Below the pieces are notes generated by a model. That model was given only the letters and a program-made list of their open reading frames with translations, was not told the origin of the DNA and searched no databases. A DNA stretch of 64,000 nucleotides, from assembly GCF_000369625.1 (NCBI RefSeq), contig NZ_KB850113.1, forward strand, positions 62,001-126,000, given 5' to 3'. This document shows positions 15,557 through 24,754 of this stretch, one piece after another; position 1 is the first letter of the stretch, and the number at the start of each line of letters is the position of its first letter. The translations under genes were made by a program, and so were the position numbers. Source of the stretch: Acinetobacter variabilis. GTDB taxonomy: Bacteria; Pseudomonadota; Gammaproteobacteria; Pseudomonadales; Moraxellaceae.

Positions 15557-16597
15557 CTAGAACTTTTTGAAGCCTTTGTTGACGCCATATAAACCGCGTG
15601 ATGCATTACCTTCACGGTTTTCGCGGCGACCAAACTGGTTGTCTTCACGGTTGTCACGACGTGCAAACTGGGTACCATTCTGGTTTTCACGACGACCAAA
15701 GCCCTGATCATCGCGACGTTCACGGTTGTTGTATTGTGGCTGCTCATCGGTATCACGGCGTTGCTGACGCAGGTAACCACCACGGCGCGCAGCCATTGGT
15801 TTTTCCTGCATACGTTCGTTACGACGTTTCGCCATACCGAATAAGCCAGTACCTTGACGCGGTTTCAGTTCAACTGATTTGGTCAGGTTGTCGATATCCT
15901 GTTTATCCAGTTCAATCCAGCGACCTGTACGAAGTTCACGTGGCAGAATCACGGTACCGTAACGGGTACGTAACAAGCGGCTGACTTTCAGGCCTTGTGA
16001 TTCAAAGATACGACGAACCTCACGGTTACGACCTTCTTTCACTACTACCTGATACCAACGGTTGATCCCGTCACCACCCAGTTCAGAGAATGATTCAAAC
16101 TTCGCAGGACCATCATCTAGCACCACGCCTTTCAGCATGTTGTTTTTCAGTTGTGGAGTCACTTCACCCATGACACGAACCGCATATTCACGTTCAATTT
16201 CATTGGATGGGTGCATTAAACGATTCGCCAGTTCACCGTCATTTGTGAACAGTAACAGACCGGTCGAGTTAATATCCAGACGGCCGACCATGACCCAGCG
16301 ATCGCCTTGAATTGATGGGAGGTTGTCAAATACTGTTGGACGCTGTTCAGGATCATTACGTGAACAGATTTCGCCTTCTGGCTTGTAATAAATCAGGACA
16401 CGACGACGGATTTCGTCTTCAATCTGGAACTGCACTTTACGACCATCGATGCGAAGCTCATCACCTGGTTCGATTCGTTCACCCACTTGGGCAATCTGCC
16501 CATTCACACTTACACGACCTGCGGCAATGACTTCTTCCATATAACGGCGAGAACCCAAACCAACACGTGCAAGCACCTTTTGCAACTTTTCACTCAT
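15557..16597 (-). CDS. rluB: 23S rRNA pseudouridine synthase RluB
   Basis: Makes pseudouridine at 23S position 2605 (E. coli numbering) in the peptidyl-transferase region. An S4 RNA-binding domain (about residues 3-60: LQKVLARVGLGSRRYMEEVI) precedes the RsuA/RluB catalytic domain. The catalytic Asp is in VGRLDINSTGLLLFTNDG (about residue 104). After about residue 250 a low-complexity tail rich in Arg, Asn, Gln, Gly and Asp carries repeated FGRREN units and ends GLYGVNKGFKKF. Such tails occur on several RluB proteins and probably help rRNA binding. It follows scpB by 42 bases, a common arrangement. Confidence 0.94.
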   Translation of the reverse strand: MSEKLQKVLARVGLGSRRYMEEVIAAGRVSVNGQIAQVGERIEPGDELRIDGRKVQFQIEDEIRRRVLIYYKPEGEICSRNDPEQRPTVFDNLPSIQGDRWVMVGRLDINSTGLLLFTNDGELANRLMHPSNEIEREYAVRVMGEVTPQLKNNMLKGVVLDDGPAKFESFSELGGDGINRWYQVVVKEGRNREVRRIFESQGLKVSRLLRTRYGTVILPRELRTGRWIELDKQDIDNLTKSVELKPRQGTGLFGMAKRRNERMQEKPMAARRGGYLRQQRRDTDEQPQYNNRERRDDQGFGRRENQNGTQFARRDNREDNQFGRRENREGNASRGLYGVNKGFKKF

Positions 16598-16639
16598 GAC
16601 AGCATAACCTTAGAAATAATTATTCAACAGTTCACCTAT

Positions 16640-17230
16640 TTATGACTTCGGTGCATTCGCATCGAGCGCCATAAAAGCTTCCTTGGCATCCTGCAGGGGA
16701 GGCAATTGGCCTAAAGAATTTAAGCCAAACGCATTTAAAAATTGTGGCGTTGTCACTAACAACGCAGGTCTTCCAGGGAGTTCACGAAAGCCGGATTCTT
16801 TAATCCAGTTCCAGTCAAACAGCGTACGCAAAATCTGACTGTTATTCGTGACACCACGAATTTGTTCAATATCAGCTCGGGTCACTGGCTGATGATAAGC
16901 AATCACCGCAAGCATCTCCAGTAATGAAGGTGACAGGCGTGTCGGTCGCTCAGGCCAGGTCTGTGCAATAATATTACGATATTTTACACGCACTTGAAAA
17001 CGGTAACCTTGCACAGTTTCAACCAGTTCAATAGAACGGCCATGCATCAGCATGGAAAGCTGCTGTAAATACTGGCGCAGCTCCTGCTTGCTATAGCGAT
17101 CCTGAAATGCTTCTTTCAGTCGAGCTAAGGAAACAGGGGAATCACTGGCAAAAATAATCGCTTCCAGCTGCATCAGAATTTCATGCAGATTATCTTCCGC
17201 AGACAAGGAGATATTATGTTCTGTGTTCAT
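16640..17230 (-). CDS. scpB: Segregation and condensation protein B
   Basis: Partner of ScpA in the Smc-ScpAB chromosome condensation complex, 196 residues. Tandem winged-helix domains: EAIIFASDSPVSLARLKEAF in the first, and SLLEMLAVIAYHQPVTRADIEQIRGV, the most conserved ScpB segment, in the second. The ATG overlaps the scpA stop by four bases (ATGA), so translation is coupled. Acinetobacter normally uses MukBEF-like proteins as well, so the exact role of ScpAB here is uncertain. Confidence 0.94.
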   Translation of the reverse strand: MNTEHNISLSAEDNLHEILMQLEAIIFASDSPVSLARLKEAFQDRYSKQELRQYLQQLSMLMHGRSIELVETVQGYRFQVRVKYRNIIAQTWPERPTRLSPSLLEMLAVIAYHQPVTRADIEQIRGVTNNSQILRTLFDWNWIKESGFRELPGRPALLVTTPQFLNAFGLNSLGQLPPLQDAKEAFMALDANAPKS

Positions 17231-18021
17231 GCGTGTGCTCCTTGAATTGCGAGCGGTGCCTCAATGCCTGAGGCAATAATTTGAATTTTTTGCTGGCGGG
17301 TAAGTTCTAGTACGGCCATAAAGGTCACGACTACACCCATGCGTCCCTGACTTGGCTTGAGTAAATGATCAAAGGACAAGACTTCACCAGATTCCAGACG
17401 GCTTTCAATATAGGCAATCCGCTCTTCCAGTAAAACAGGCTCCTGTTGCACTTGATGAATGACCGGTTCAGGACGGTTAAAGACACAAAGCAAGGCATCA
17501 CGCAGCAGATCGGCACTATGACCTTCATTCGGCTGGATAAACTCACCCAGGTGAACATTGGTCTGAAAGGTATCACGTTCCAGAATTGTCATCTGACCCA
17601 GACGTTCTGCAGCCTGCTTGATTCTTAAATAATTTTCCAGACGCTCAATTAGATCCTGTTTCGGATCCTGTTCAACCACAGCCACGCTTTTCGGTTTAGG
17701 CAGTAATAAACGGGATTTGAGATCGGCCAGTAAAGCAGCCATCACCATATAATCCGCAGTCAGCTCAATATTCAGGGATTTCATCGCATCCATATAGGAC
17801 AGATATTGGGAGGCAATCGGCGCGATATCAACCTGCAACAGGTCAAAACCATTTTTCTGGATCAGGTAAATTAAAAAGTCGAGGGGGCCTTCAAAATGTT
17901 CTAACAGAATTTCAAACGCTGCCGGAGGAATATACAGATCCTCTGGAATCGTATTTTGCCATTCATCCAGAACCCGGATGTTTGGAGCAGATTCCATAGC
18001 GTTATGGGGCATTTGAGTCAT
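17227..18021 (-). CDS. scpA: Segregation and condensation protein A
   Basis: Kleisin subunit that bridges Smc heads, 264 residues. Signature near the N-terminus: FEGPLDFLIYLIQKNGFDLLQVDIAPIASQYLSY split over about residues 43-76, and ADYMVMAALLADLKSRLLLP. A TATAAT hexamer on the minus strand (18026-18031) ends only four bases before this ATG. If it is the -10 box, the true start could be the later ATG at 18012 or 17997. Followed by scpB with a four-base overlap and then rluB. Confidence 0.93.
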   Translation of the reverse strand: MTQMPHNAMESAPNIRVLDEWQNTIPEDLYIPPAAFEILLEHFEGPLDFLIYLIQKNGFDLLQVDIAPIASQYLSYMDAMKSLNIELTADYMVMAALLADLKSRLLLPKPKSVAVVEQDPKQDLIERLENYLRIKQAAERLGQMTILERDTFQTNVHLGEFIQPNEGHSADLLRDALLCVFNRPEPVIHQVQQEPVLLEERIAYIESRLESGEVLSFDHLLKPSQGRMGVVVTFMAVLELTRQQKIQIIASGIEAPLAIQGAHA

Positions 18022-18470
18022 TACAATTATAAGCCACGCGAATTTTCAAAGGCATGAAATGGCTTATTCCCCGAGCTCTTGTCAGGAGAAAAAGCACATA
18101 ATTTGGTAGTTGGCATTGTACTGGAAAATTGTCGTTAAATAAAATAGATATGCATTCAAAAGCAAAAAAACCATATTTATTTTAGGAGAAATTTTATTTT
18201 TTTAATTGGGTAAAACGCACAAGTCTGATATTAAACAGCATATTAGCTAAAATTAAATGCAATATAGTCTGGGTGGCTTAAGAAACTGTAACTTCATATA
18301 GAAAATTTTTAAAAGATTCTCAGCACCTATTAAATAGTGACTGAGTGGAAGCTCATCAGGAAACATGTGATAAAAATAAGAAAAAACAGTTATCTATCGC
18401 CTAAAAAATAAACTAATATAGCCAAAAAAATATTGATAAATAATAATCATAGATCAGGTTAATTATAAAA
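18022..18470. other. 449-bp AT-rich intergenic region
   Basis: Between divergent scpA and the small gene at 18471. No ORF, RNA gene or clear hairpin found; apart from the TATAAT next to scpA no strong promoter can be named. Confidence 0.5.
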
Positions 18471-19034
18471 ATGCCAATCATACTTGTGTTAATCGGCGTC
18501 ATCGGCTTAGGGGTATTCTGGGGCTATCCTCAATATCAGCTCATGCAGCTTGAAAATGAAATGCGTACCAATTTGAAGTCTGGCGGTTTTTCCGGCTTTG
18601 TTGAGCAGGCTAAACCAGTGATGCAGGCCATGAAACTGGATTTTAGCGTACTGGACCAGTACCCTCATATTCGTTTCTATATGCGTAATACGCTTTATAC
18701 GGGTAAAGATTTACCCGATGGTGTTACTGCGATGGTCAAAACCATGAGCTGTAATTCCATTGATTCTTTTAGGACTATGGAATCCAAAGCCCGGACTGCG
18801 TTATTGAATGTGCTTGAAGAGGATCAAATCACTTTTCATGTTTCAGTCAAAAACAGGTTTGGTGCTGAACTTGCAACTCATCAGCAAAAACTGTCGGAAT
18901 GTCCAAACTTCTTGCAGTTAAAACATTATAAAGAAGGTGATCCGTTACCCCCAATGCCAAGTTTGAATAATCAGGTTCCTTCGGTTGCACCAGCGGTCAG
19001 TACATCTACTCAGGATCGTGCAGCGAGCTATTAA
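18471..19034 (+). CDS. Unrecognised membrane-anchored protein
   Basis: 187 residues, probably Acinetobacter-restricted. A single N-terminal hydrophobic segment (PIILVLIGVIGLGVFWGYP, residues 2-20) anchors or exports it. The middle is a soluble domain with two Cys (about residues 101 and 144: TMSCNS and LSECPNF) that could form a disulfide outside the cytoplasm. The tail is Pro/Ser/Thr-rich (PPMPSLNNQVPSVAPAVSTS). It stands alone on the plus strand between minus-strand genes. The ATG is preceded by GGTTAATTATAAAA with no good ribosome site. No function assigned. Confidence 0.7.
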   Translation: MPIILVLIGVIGLGVFWGYPQYQLMQLENEMRTNLKSGGFSGFVEQAKPVMQAMKLDFSVLDQYPHIRFYMRNTLYTGKDLPDGVTAMVKTMSCNSIDSFRTMESKARTALLNVLEEDQITFHVSVKNRFGAELATHQQKLSECPNFLQLKHYKEGDPLPPMPSLNNQVPSVAPAVSTSTQDRAASY

Positions 19035-19060
19035 ATCTTGGCATGCGTGATCAGGTTATT

Positions 19061-19333
19061 TTAATTCTGCTCTCGCAATACATATTCGATGACACGTTGG
19101 CAGGTATCTGCCAGACAAACATTGTTCGTTGAATAAACTTGTAAAAGCTTTCTTGCCATCGCGATCTCAAGAAAGTATGAGTATTCAATATTGTTGATAT
19201 TCAGATTTAATTCTGGCTTGGAATTTTTATCGATAGATATTGCCTTGGATTCGAGTGTCCAAGGCAGTTCGGCATAGATTAGATGATTGGCAGGAAATTC
19301 ATCCAAGTTCAGCAGGAGATAAAACAGATTCAC
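19061..19333 (-). CDS. Unrecognised small protein, GTG start
   Basis: 90 residues. The GTG start at 19333 is supported by a near-perfect AGGAGGAA six bases upstream. Soluble and mildly acidic, with two Cys near the C-terminus (NNVCLADTCQRVIEYVL). Follows the yciO stop by 36 bases and is probably co-transcribed. No family recognised. Confidence 0.65.
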   Translation of the reverse strand: MNLFYLLLNLDEFPANHLIYAELPWTLESKAISIDKNSKPELNLNINNIEYSYFLEIAMARKLLQVYSTNNVCLADTCQRVIEYVLREQN

Positions 19334-19369
19334 TTTATTTCCTCCTGAAACTGGATTAAGACCTCTTAA

Positions 19370-19987
19370 TTATTCAAAAGCACTTACATCACCGACACCA
19401 CGACGGATCACTTCAGGCTGATCTCCTGATAAATCCACAATAGAAGTCGTACTTAAAGTTCCTAGACCACTATCAATAAAGACATCAATCCGTTTGCCGA
19501 GTTGCATTTCAATGTCATAAGGATCATCAAGAGGATCGGTGTGGTCTGGAAGAATCAGGGTAGAGGTTAATAAAGGTTCGCCCAGCTCTTGAAGCAGCAT
19601 CTGGCACACAGGATTGGTAGGGATACGCAAACCAATGGTTTTTTTCTTTGGATGCATTAAACGTTTAGGCACTTCGCTGGTTGCCGGAAGAATAAACGTG
19701 GTCACAGCAGGTGTATTATTTTTCAGCAAACGATAGACGGCATTGTCGACTTTAGCATAAGTCGCAAGATCGGATAAGTCACAGCAGATAATGGCATATT
19801 GGTGCTTAGGTCCTAGACCACGAATCTGCGCGATTCGCTCCATCGCATGTTTATTACCAATCTGGCAGCCAATTGCATAGGCTGCATCGGTCGGATAAAC
19901 CACAACATCACCGGCACGAATACGTTCTACCGCCTGACTGATCAAACGAGCTTGCGGATTATCTGGGTGTACACGTAAATGCAGCAT
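19370..19987 (-). CDS. yciO: YciO-type Sua5/YrdC family protein
   Basis: 205 residues, the length of E. coli YciO and colinear with it (HPDNPQARLISQAVERIR, VVYPTDAAYAIGCQI, HPKKKTIGLRIPTNP). The family binds ATP, threonine and bicarbonate to make threonylcarbamoyl-AMP for tRNA t6A. YciO itself is a weaker paralogue of TsaC, so the true substrate is uncertain. The ATG at 19987 follows AAGGA by six bases; a TTG further upstream is less likely. Its place near scpAB-rluB is a known neighbourhood for yciO. Confidence 0.88.
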   Translation of the reverse strand: MLHLRVHPDNPQARLISQAVERIRAGDVVVYPTDAAYAIGCQIGNKHAMERIAQIRGLGPKHQYAIICCDLSDLATYAKVDNAVYRLLKNNTPAVTTFILPATSEVPKRLMHPKKKTIGLRIPTNPVCQMLLQELGEPLLTSTLILPDHTDPLDDPYDIEMQLGKRIDVFIDSGLGTLSTTSIVDLSGDQPEVIRRGVGDVSAFE

Positions 19988-20071
19988 AAATATTCCTTCC
20001 AACCTGCCTTAAACTTATTATGAAATGCCTTTGTATAAAGTAACAATGACAAACAGGTAGATTTGTGTAAT

Positions 20072-20734
20072 TTAATCAAGCATTTCACGTTGAAATTCAT
20101 CAGATTGTAAACTTTTGCCCGCACGGATGCAGACACAGATACAATCAATGAAGCGTTTGGCATCACGTGGCAGTTTGGCTTCACCACTAAAATAGCGTTG
20201 CACCTGGGTATAGACATTATCTTTAAAGCTGGAACCATCGCCACCATCACCGGTTAAATTATCCAGAGACACACGGAACTTACGGCCAAATGCTTTGGAG
20301 AACATCCATTCAATCGCTTGTGGCTTGATTTCGACCTGCTCAAATAATGCCTGCTGTTCCTGGGTACGGCCATCTGGCGCATACCAGTAGCCCAGATCTG
20401 GCAGCAGACGGCGCTTGTCACCGGCAATAGTCCAGTGACTGATTTCATGCAGAGCACTATTAAAGAAGCCATGCGCAAACTGGATCTGGGCAGGGCTATC
20501 TTTTGTTGCCGGGAAATACTCCGGTTCAAAATCACCACGGACTAAAGTGACATTTAGGTGGGAAAACCAGTGATTAAAGTGTAAGATGAGCCAATCAACC
20601 TGTTCCGCTTCTGAGGATAAATTCGCCCACGGTAAGCGTTGCACTTGCTGTAGTGAGCTGTCAGAATCGGAGGTTGAAAGTGTGCTAACGAGTGATGAAA
20701 CATTCACTTCTGTTTGCGGCTGCAACAGATGCAT
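20072..20734 (-). CDS. epmC: Elongation factor P hydroxylase EpmC
   Basis: Hydroxylates the beta-lysyl-lysine of EF-P in E. coli. 220 residues, with an N-terminal extension of about 40 compared with E. coli YfcM. Shared core: QFAHGFFNSALHEISHW (the His/Glu/His metal cluster), GYWYAPDGRTQEQQALFEQV and VKPQAIEWMF. The ATG at 20734 has no clear ribosome site, so the start could lie further in. Neither epmA nor epmB is nearby. Divergent from yceD-rpmF. Confidence 0.9.
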   Translation of the reverse strand: MHLLQPQTEVNVSSLVSTLSTSDSDSSLQQVQRLPWANLSSEAEQVDWLILHFNHWFSHLNVTLVRGDFEPEYFPATKDSPAQIQFAHGFFNSALHEISHWTIAGDKRRLLPDLGYWYAPDGRTQEQQALFEQVEIKPQAIEWMFSKAFGRKFRVSLDNLTGDGGDGSSFKDNVYTQVQRYFSGEAKLPRDAKRFIDCICVCIRAGKSLQSDEFQREMLD

Positions 20735-20791
20735 GACTGAAATTACCCAATTGGTCTGTCTAAAAATAAGTACAAAATTGTATCTTAATCT

Positions 20792-20820
20792 TTGACAGAG
20801 TTCTGATGAATTTGTAGAAT
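20792..20820 (+). promoter_or_regulatory. Sigma-70 promoter of yceD-rpmF
   Basis: TTGACA, 17-base spacer, TAGAAT: near-consensus. Transcription would start about seven bases before the yceD ATG at 20834, giving a very short leader. Confidence 0.8.
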
Positions 20821-20833
20821 TGCCGCCTTAATT

Positions 20834-21391
20834 ATGTCAGCAAATACCTTTCCGGCACAGATTGAGCCGTTTAAATGGGCTGAACAGGGCTTTAAATGGT
20901 CAGGTCAACTGCCTTTATCTCGCTTTGTTCGTATTGCTCGTGAAGCTGTTGGATCAATTGATGATCAATTGATTAACATAGACTGTAAGCTATCAATGGA
21001 TGCCTATCATCGCATTGCATGGTTGGATGGTCATGTTGAAACGAAAGTTCCAATGGAATGCCAGCGTTGTCTGGAGACCGTTGAAATCGAACTCGTTTCA
21101 GATTTTCATCTAGCTCTGGTGGATGATGAGTCACTGATAGAGCGCTTGGATGAGGATGCTGATTTCATCGTCTTAGGTGAAAGTGAAGCAACGACGAAAG
21201 GTTCATATGATGCACCTGCCACCGCTGACTTGCTCGCACTGATAGAAGATGAATTGTTATTGTTGATGCCGCTGTCTCCTAAGCATGACGTTTGTGAGCA
21301 TAAGCATCAACCTGCCGCAGAAGAAGTTGTTGAAGAAAAACGGGATAATCCGTTTGAAGTTTTGGCAGCTTTGAAGGGTAAACTTAACTAA
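20834..21391 (+). CDS. yceD: YceD / DUF177 family protein
   Basis: 185 residues. YceD is linked to 23S rRNA accumulation and almost always lies upstream of rpmF, as here. Conserved features: the CxxC-type motif VPMECQRCLETVEIEL (about residues 73-88) and the C-terminal half with DLLALIEDELLLLMPLSPKHD. It ends NPFEVLAALKGKLN, typical of the family. 77 bases to rpmF, within which TGTTATACT (21398-21406) looks like an extended -10 for an extra rpmF promoter. Confidence 0.9.
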   Translation: MSANTFPAQIEPFKWAEQGFKWSGQLPLSRFVRIAREAVGSIDDQLINIDCKLSMDAYHRIAWLDGHVETKVPMECQRCLETVEIELVSDFHLALVDDESLIERLDEDADFIVLGESEATTKGSYDAPATADLLALIEDELLLLMPLSPKHDVCEHKHQPAAEEVVEEKRDNPFEVLAALKGKLN

Positions 21392-21468
21392 TTTTTGTGT
21401 TATACTCATGCGTATAAGACAATCGAATTTGTTCTGATCCATTTTTTCGATATTTGTAAGGAGCCATC

Positions 21469-21651
21469 ATGGCCGTTCAGCAAAACCGTAAAAGTCGCTC
21501 TCGCCGTGACATGCGCCGTTCACATGACGCTTTAACTGAGAATGCATTAACTGTAGACCAAACTACTGGTGAAACTCATCGTCGTCACCACGTATCTAAA
21601 GATGGTATCTACCGTGGTCGTCAATTATTCGCTAAAGCATCTGCTGAATAA
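21469..21651 (+). CDS. rpmF: 50S ribosomal protein L32
   Basis: 60 residues, [20 protein letters not shown] onward, with the conserved [19 protein letters not shown]. The zinc-binding cysteines found in some L32 are absent, as usual in gamma-proteobacteria. GGAG precedes the ATG. Strong terminator downstream. Confidence 0.97.
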   Translation: MAVQQNRKSRSRRDMRRSHDALTENALTVDQTTGETHRRHHVSKDGIYRGRQLFAKASAE

Positions 21652-21684
21652 TTGATGATGTATTAAGCGTTAAAGCTTAGTAGA

Positions 21685-21714
21685 AAAAATGGGAGCGTTA
21701 AGCTCCCTTTTTTT
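21685..21714 (+). terminator. Intrinsic terminator after rpmF
   Basis: GGGAGC, five-base loop, GCTCCC, then seven T; A-rich on the 5' side. Confidence 0.9.
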
Positions 21715-21897
21715 ATGCCTGATTTTATCTCCAGGTTTTGCGGTCGTCATGTGAAGTCGCGGTTTTTGTTGTATTTGGCAATTACCCAAGCCAAAATTAC
21801 GTGTTAAATTGCGCTCCACAATGGGTAAGGTGATCTGATCGGCTAATTTTCAGGTCTAAGAAAAGATTCGCACCTCTTGAATGAAAGGATTTTATTT

Positions 21898-22884
21898 ATG
21901 TCTGCTAAACAACTCGAACAAGCAGCTCAAGCAACTAAAACTGCATTTGTGTTCCCAGGTCAGGGTTCACAAAAAGTCGGCATGCTCGCTGAACTTGCAG
22001 AACAGTTTAGTGGTATCCGCGATACATTTGCTGAAGCATCTGAAGCGGTGGGTTTTGATCTGTGGCAGATTGCACAGACGGGTGAAGGTCTGGATCAAAC
22101 CGAATTTACTCAACCGGTACTATTAACAGCATCAATCGCTTTATGGCGTGTATGGTTAGAGCTGGGTGGAGTAGCACCAAAATATATGGCGGGCCATTCA
22201 CTCGGTGAATACAGCGCGTTAGTTGCAGCGGGTGCTTTAAGTCTGGGTGATGCAGTCAAGCTAGTGAACCTGCGTGGTAAGTTGATGCAAACTGCTGTAC
22301 CTCAAGGCGTAGGTGCAATGGCGGCGATTCTGGGTCTAGATGATGCCAAAGTGATCGAGCTTTGTGCACAAGCAACAGCAGCAGGCGAAGGTTCAGTTGA
22401 AGCAGCCAACTATAATGCTCAGGGGCAAGTCGTAGTTGCTGGTAATAAAGAACGCGTAGAAGCCGTGATGGTACTGGCCAAAGAAAATGGCGGTAAAGCG
22501 ATTGCACTGCCAGTTTCAGTTCCTTCACATTGTTCACTGATGAAACCTGCCGCTGAGCAGTTTGCAACAGCTTTGGAACAAACTGCCATTGAGATGCCAC
22601 GCATACCTGTATTACAAAATGTAGGCGCAAAAGCAGCTGCGAACGTGACTGAACTTCGTCAGGCTTTGACTGAGCAGCTGTATGAGTCAGTACAATGGAC
22701 TAAAACACTACAATTCCTTCAAGATGAAGGCGTTGAGTACATTGTAGAATGTGGCCCAGGTAATGTACTGGCCAATATGGCAAAACGTTTACCGAATATC
22801 GAAAAAGCACTTCCATTAGATACTCAATCTCGTCTGGAAGATGCGTTGAACACCGTATTGGTGGCAGAAGGGAAAATTGCATGA
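21898..22884 (+). CDS. fabD: Malonyl-CoA:ACP transacylase
   Basis: Loads malonate onto ACP for fatty acid synthesis, 328 residues from the ATG at 21898. AAGGA lies nine bases upstream; an in-frame TTG seven codons earlier is not supported. FVFPGQGSQKVGML at the start, nucleophile Ser101 in AGHSLGEYSAL, and the catalytic His in SVPSHCSLM. The stop overlaps the fabG ATG by four bases. Confidence 0.96.
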   Translation: MSAKQLEQAAQATKTAFVFPGQGSQKVGMLAELAEQFSGIRDTFAEASEAVGFDLWQIAQTGEGLDQTEFTQPVLLTASIALWRVWLELGGVAPKYMAGHSLGEYSALVAAGALSLGDAVKLVNLRGKLMQTAVPQGVGAMAAILGLDDAKVIELCAQATAAGEGSVEAANYNAQGQVVVAGNKERVEAVMVLAKENGGKAIALPVSVPSHCSLMKPAAEQFATALEQTAIEMPRIPVLQNVGAKAAANVTELRQALTEQLYESVQWTKTLQFLQDEGVEYIVECGPGNVLANMAKRLPNIEKALPLDTQSRLEDALNTVLVAEGKIA

Positions 22885-23615
22885 CACAGGAACGTAAAGT
22901 TGCCTTGGTGACAGGTGCAAGCCGCGGCATTGGTGCTGCAATTGCACAACAATTAATTCAAGACGGTTATTTTGTCGTAGGTACTGCGACTTCTGAAGCG
23001 GGTGCAGAGAAACTTAACGCACAATTTGCTGAAAATGGTGCCGGTAAAGTTCTAGATGTACGTGATGGTGCTGCGATTGATGCACTGGTCAGCGATATTG
23101 AGCAAAACTATGGTCCTGTGCTGGTACTGGTGAATAATGCCGGTATTACCAAAGACAACCTGTTATTACGCATGTCGGAAGACGACTGGGATGATATTTT
23201 AAACATCCATCTGAAAGCCGTTTATCGTTTATCTAAACGTGTGCTGAAAGGTATGACCAAGGCACGTTTCGGCCGTATCATTAATATCAGTTCTGTGGTG
23301 GCGCATTTTGCTAACCCAGGTCAGGCGAACTATTCAGCTGCCAAAGCAGGTATTGAAGCATTTGGTCGCAGTCTGGCTAAAGAAATGGGTAGTCGTCAGA
23401 TTACAGTCAATGCTGTTGCACCTGGCTTTATCGCAACTGAAATGACTGAACAGTTAAGTGAAGAAATTCGCAAAAAAATGAGTGATCAAGTGGCTTTAAA
23501 CCGTTTAGGTGATCCACAAGATATCGCGAATGCCGTAAGTTTCCTGGCATCGGACAAAGCCAGTTACATTACAGGTACAGTCATTCACGTTAATGGTGGT
23601 TTATACATGAGCTAA
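22881..23615 (+). CDS. fabG: 3-oxoacyl-ACP reductase
   Basis: NADPH-dependent short-chain reductase of the elongation cycle, 244 residues. Cofactor motif [12 protein letters not shown] (about 11-22), NNAG at about residues 88-91, catalytic Ser/Tyr/Lys in [20 protein letters not shown], and the end [11 protein letters not shown]. Coupled to fabD by an ATGA overlap; acpP follows after 86 bases. Confidence 0.96.
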   Translation: MTQERKVALVTGASRGIGAAIAQQLIQDGYFVVGTATSEAGAEKLNAQFAENGAGKVLDVRDGAAIDALVSDIEQNYGPVLVLVNNAGITKDNLLLRMSEDDWDDILNIHLKAVYRLSKRVLKGMTKARFGRIINISSVVAHFANPGQANYSAAKAGIEAFGRSLAKEMGSRQITVNAVAPGFIATEMTEQLSEEIRKKMSDQVALNRLGDPQDIANAVSFLASDKASYITGTVIHVNGGLYMS

Positions 23616-23701
23616 ACGGCACATGTATTAACTTTCCAAATTTTATAGATTCAATTAAACTAACGGCATTAAAAACGCCACAAGCAATGAGGAGAATTCC
23701 T

Positions 23702-23938
23702 GTGAGCGATATCGAACAACGCGTTAAACAAGCGGTTGCAGAACAACTTGGTATCAAAGTCGAAGAGATTAAAAACGAAGCATCTTTCATGGATGACTTA
23801 GGTGCTGACTCTCTAGACCTAGTTGAACTTGTTATGTCTTTCGAAAATGACTTCGACATCACTATTCCTGATGAAGATTCTAATGAAATCACAACTGTTC
23901 AATCTGCTATTGACTATGTTACTAAAAAACTTGGTTAA
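23702..23938 (+). CDS. acpP: Acyl carrier protein, GTG start
   Basis: 78-residue carrier of growing acyl chains. The phosphopantetheine site is Ser37 in [11 protein letters not shown]. An ATG 15 bases upstream (23687) overlaps the ribosome site AGGAG (23689-23693), so the GTG at 23702, eight bases beyond it, is the real start and gives the normal N-terminus ([10 protein letters not shown]). Acidic, about a quarter Asp/Glu. Terminator follows. Confidence 0.97.
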   Translation: MSDIEQRVKQAVAEQLGIKVEEIKNEASFMDDLGADSLDLVELVMSFENDFDITIPDEDSNEITTVQSAIDYVTKKLG

Positions 23939-23968
23939 TACTGATTTTCAGCTTTGCTGAACCTAAAG

Positions 23969-23990
23969 ACCACCGCAAGGTGGTTTTTTT
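23969..23990 (+). terminator. Intrinsic terminator of fabD-fabG-acpP
   Basis: ACCACC, GCAA tetraloop, GGTGGT and a T-run. Confidence 0.9.
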
Positions 23991-24120
23991 GTACCTATAG
24001 AATAGAGATAGGGTGATTTTACAATCGATAACCTTTTGCTTACCAATGACTAACTTTGTATCTGCTGCTTTCCTTGTACAAATAAGAATGATCTGATGAA
24101 TAACAAGAATGGAGTCCACT

Positions 24121-24630
24121 ATGGGTCTTTTTGATTTTGTAAAAGGCATTGGTAAAAAGAACACTGCAGCTGCGGAGCCACAACAAACACCGGCAGCAAC
24201 TCAACAGGCACCTGCCGCTGCACCTAAAGCAGCATCGGCTGAACCTTCTGCACAGGAAATAGCGAACAAATTATTAGGCCATGTTAAAAGCCTAGGACTG
24301 CCAATTACAGGATTGTCGATCAGCTATAACTCAACCTCAGATCTGGCAACCGTACGCGGACAGGTACAAAGTCAGGCGGATCGTGAAAAGATTATTTTAG
24401 CAGTAGGAAATGTTGATCATGTTGCTAAAGTAGATGACCAGCTGACTGTAGCGAATCCGGAACCTCAAAGTAAGTTCTATACGGTTAAATCGGGTGATAC
24501 CTTATCTAAAATTTCGAAAGAATTTTATGGTGATGCCAACCAGTACAACAAGATTTTCGAGGCAAATCGCCCTTTACTAAAAAATGCGGATGATATTTTC
24601 CCGGGTCAGGTACTACGTATTCCTGCCTAG
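24121..24630 (+). CDS. kbp: BON-LysM protein, Kbp (YgaU) homologue
   Basis: 169 residues. E. coli Kbp is a cytoplasmic potassium sensor of similar build. MGLFDFVKGIGKK matches its N-terminus; a BON domain covers about residues 48-112 and a LysM domain 120-168 (KFYTVKSGDTLSKISKEFYG, FPGQVLRIPA). Between the start and the BON domain is an Ala/Pro/Gln-rich linker of about 30 residues not found in E. coli. The ATG at 24121 is preferred because GGAG lies six bases upstream; an in-frame start four codons earlier overlaps that site. Confidence 0.88.
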   Translation: MGLFDFVKGIGKKNTAAAEPQQTPAATQQAPAAAPKAASAEPSAQEIANKLLGHVKSLGLPITGLSISYNSTSDLATVRGQVQSQADREKIILAVGNVDHVAKVDDQLTVANPEPQSKFYTVKSGDTLSKISKEFYGDANQYNKIFEANRPLLKNADDIFPGQVLRIPA

Positions 24631-24700
24631 TTTTAGATAATCATCAATATAAATAATAAAATTTTATTTTAAACTTATCTAATTCAGATAAACGGTTCAC

Positions 24701-24726
24701 AACAAAGCCCCTTATGGGGTTTTGTT
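24701..24726 (+). terminator. Hairpin terminator after the kbp-like gene
   Basis: AACAAAGCCCC, TTAT loop, GGGGTTTTGTT. Stem flanks double as T-rich tail on either strand, so it may also serve the convergent Lrp gene. Confidence 0.7.
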
Positions 24727-24754
24727 GTATCTACCACTTGAACCCTTGTCAGAA

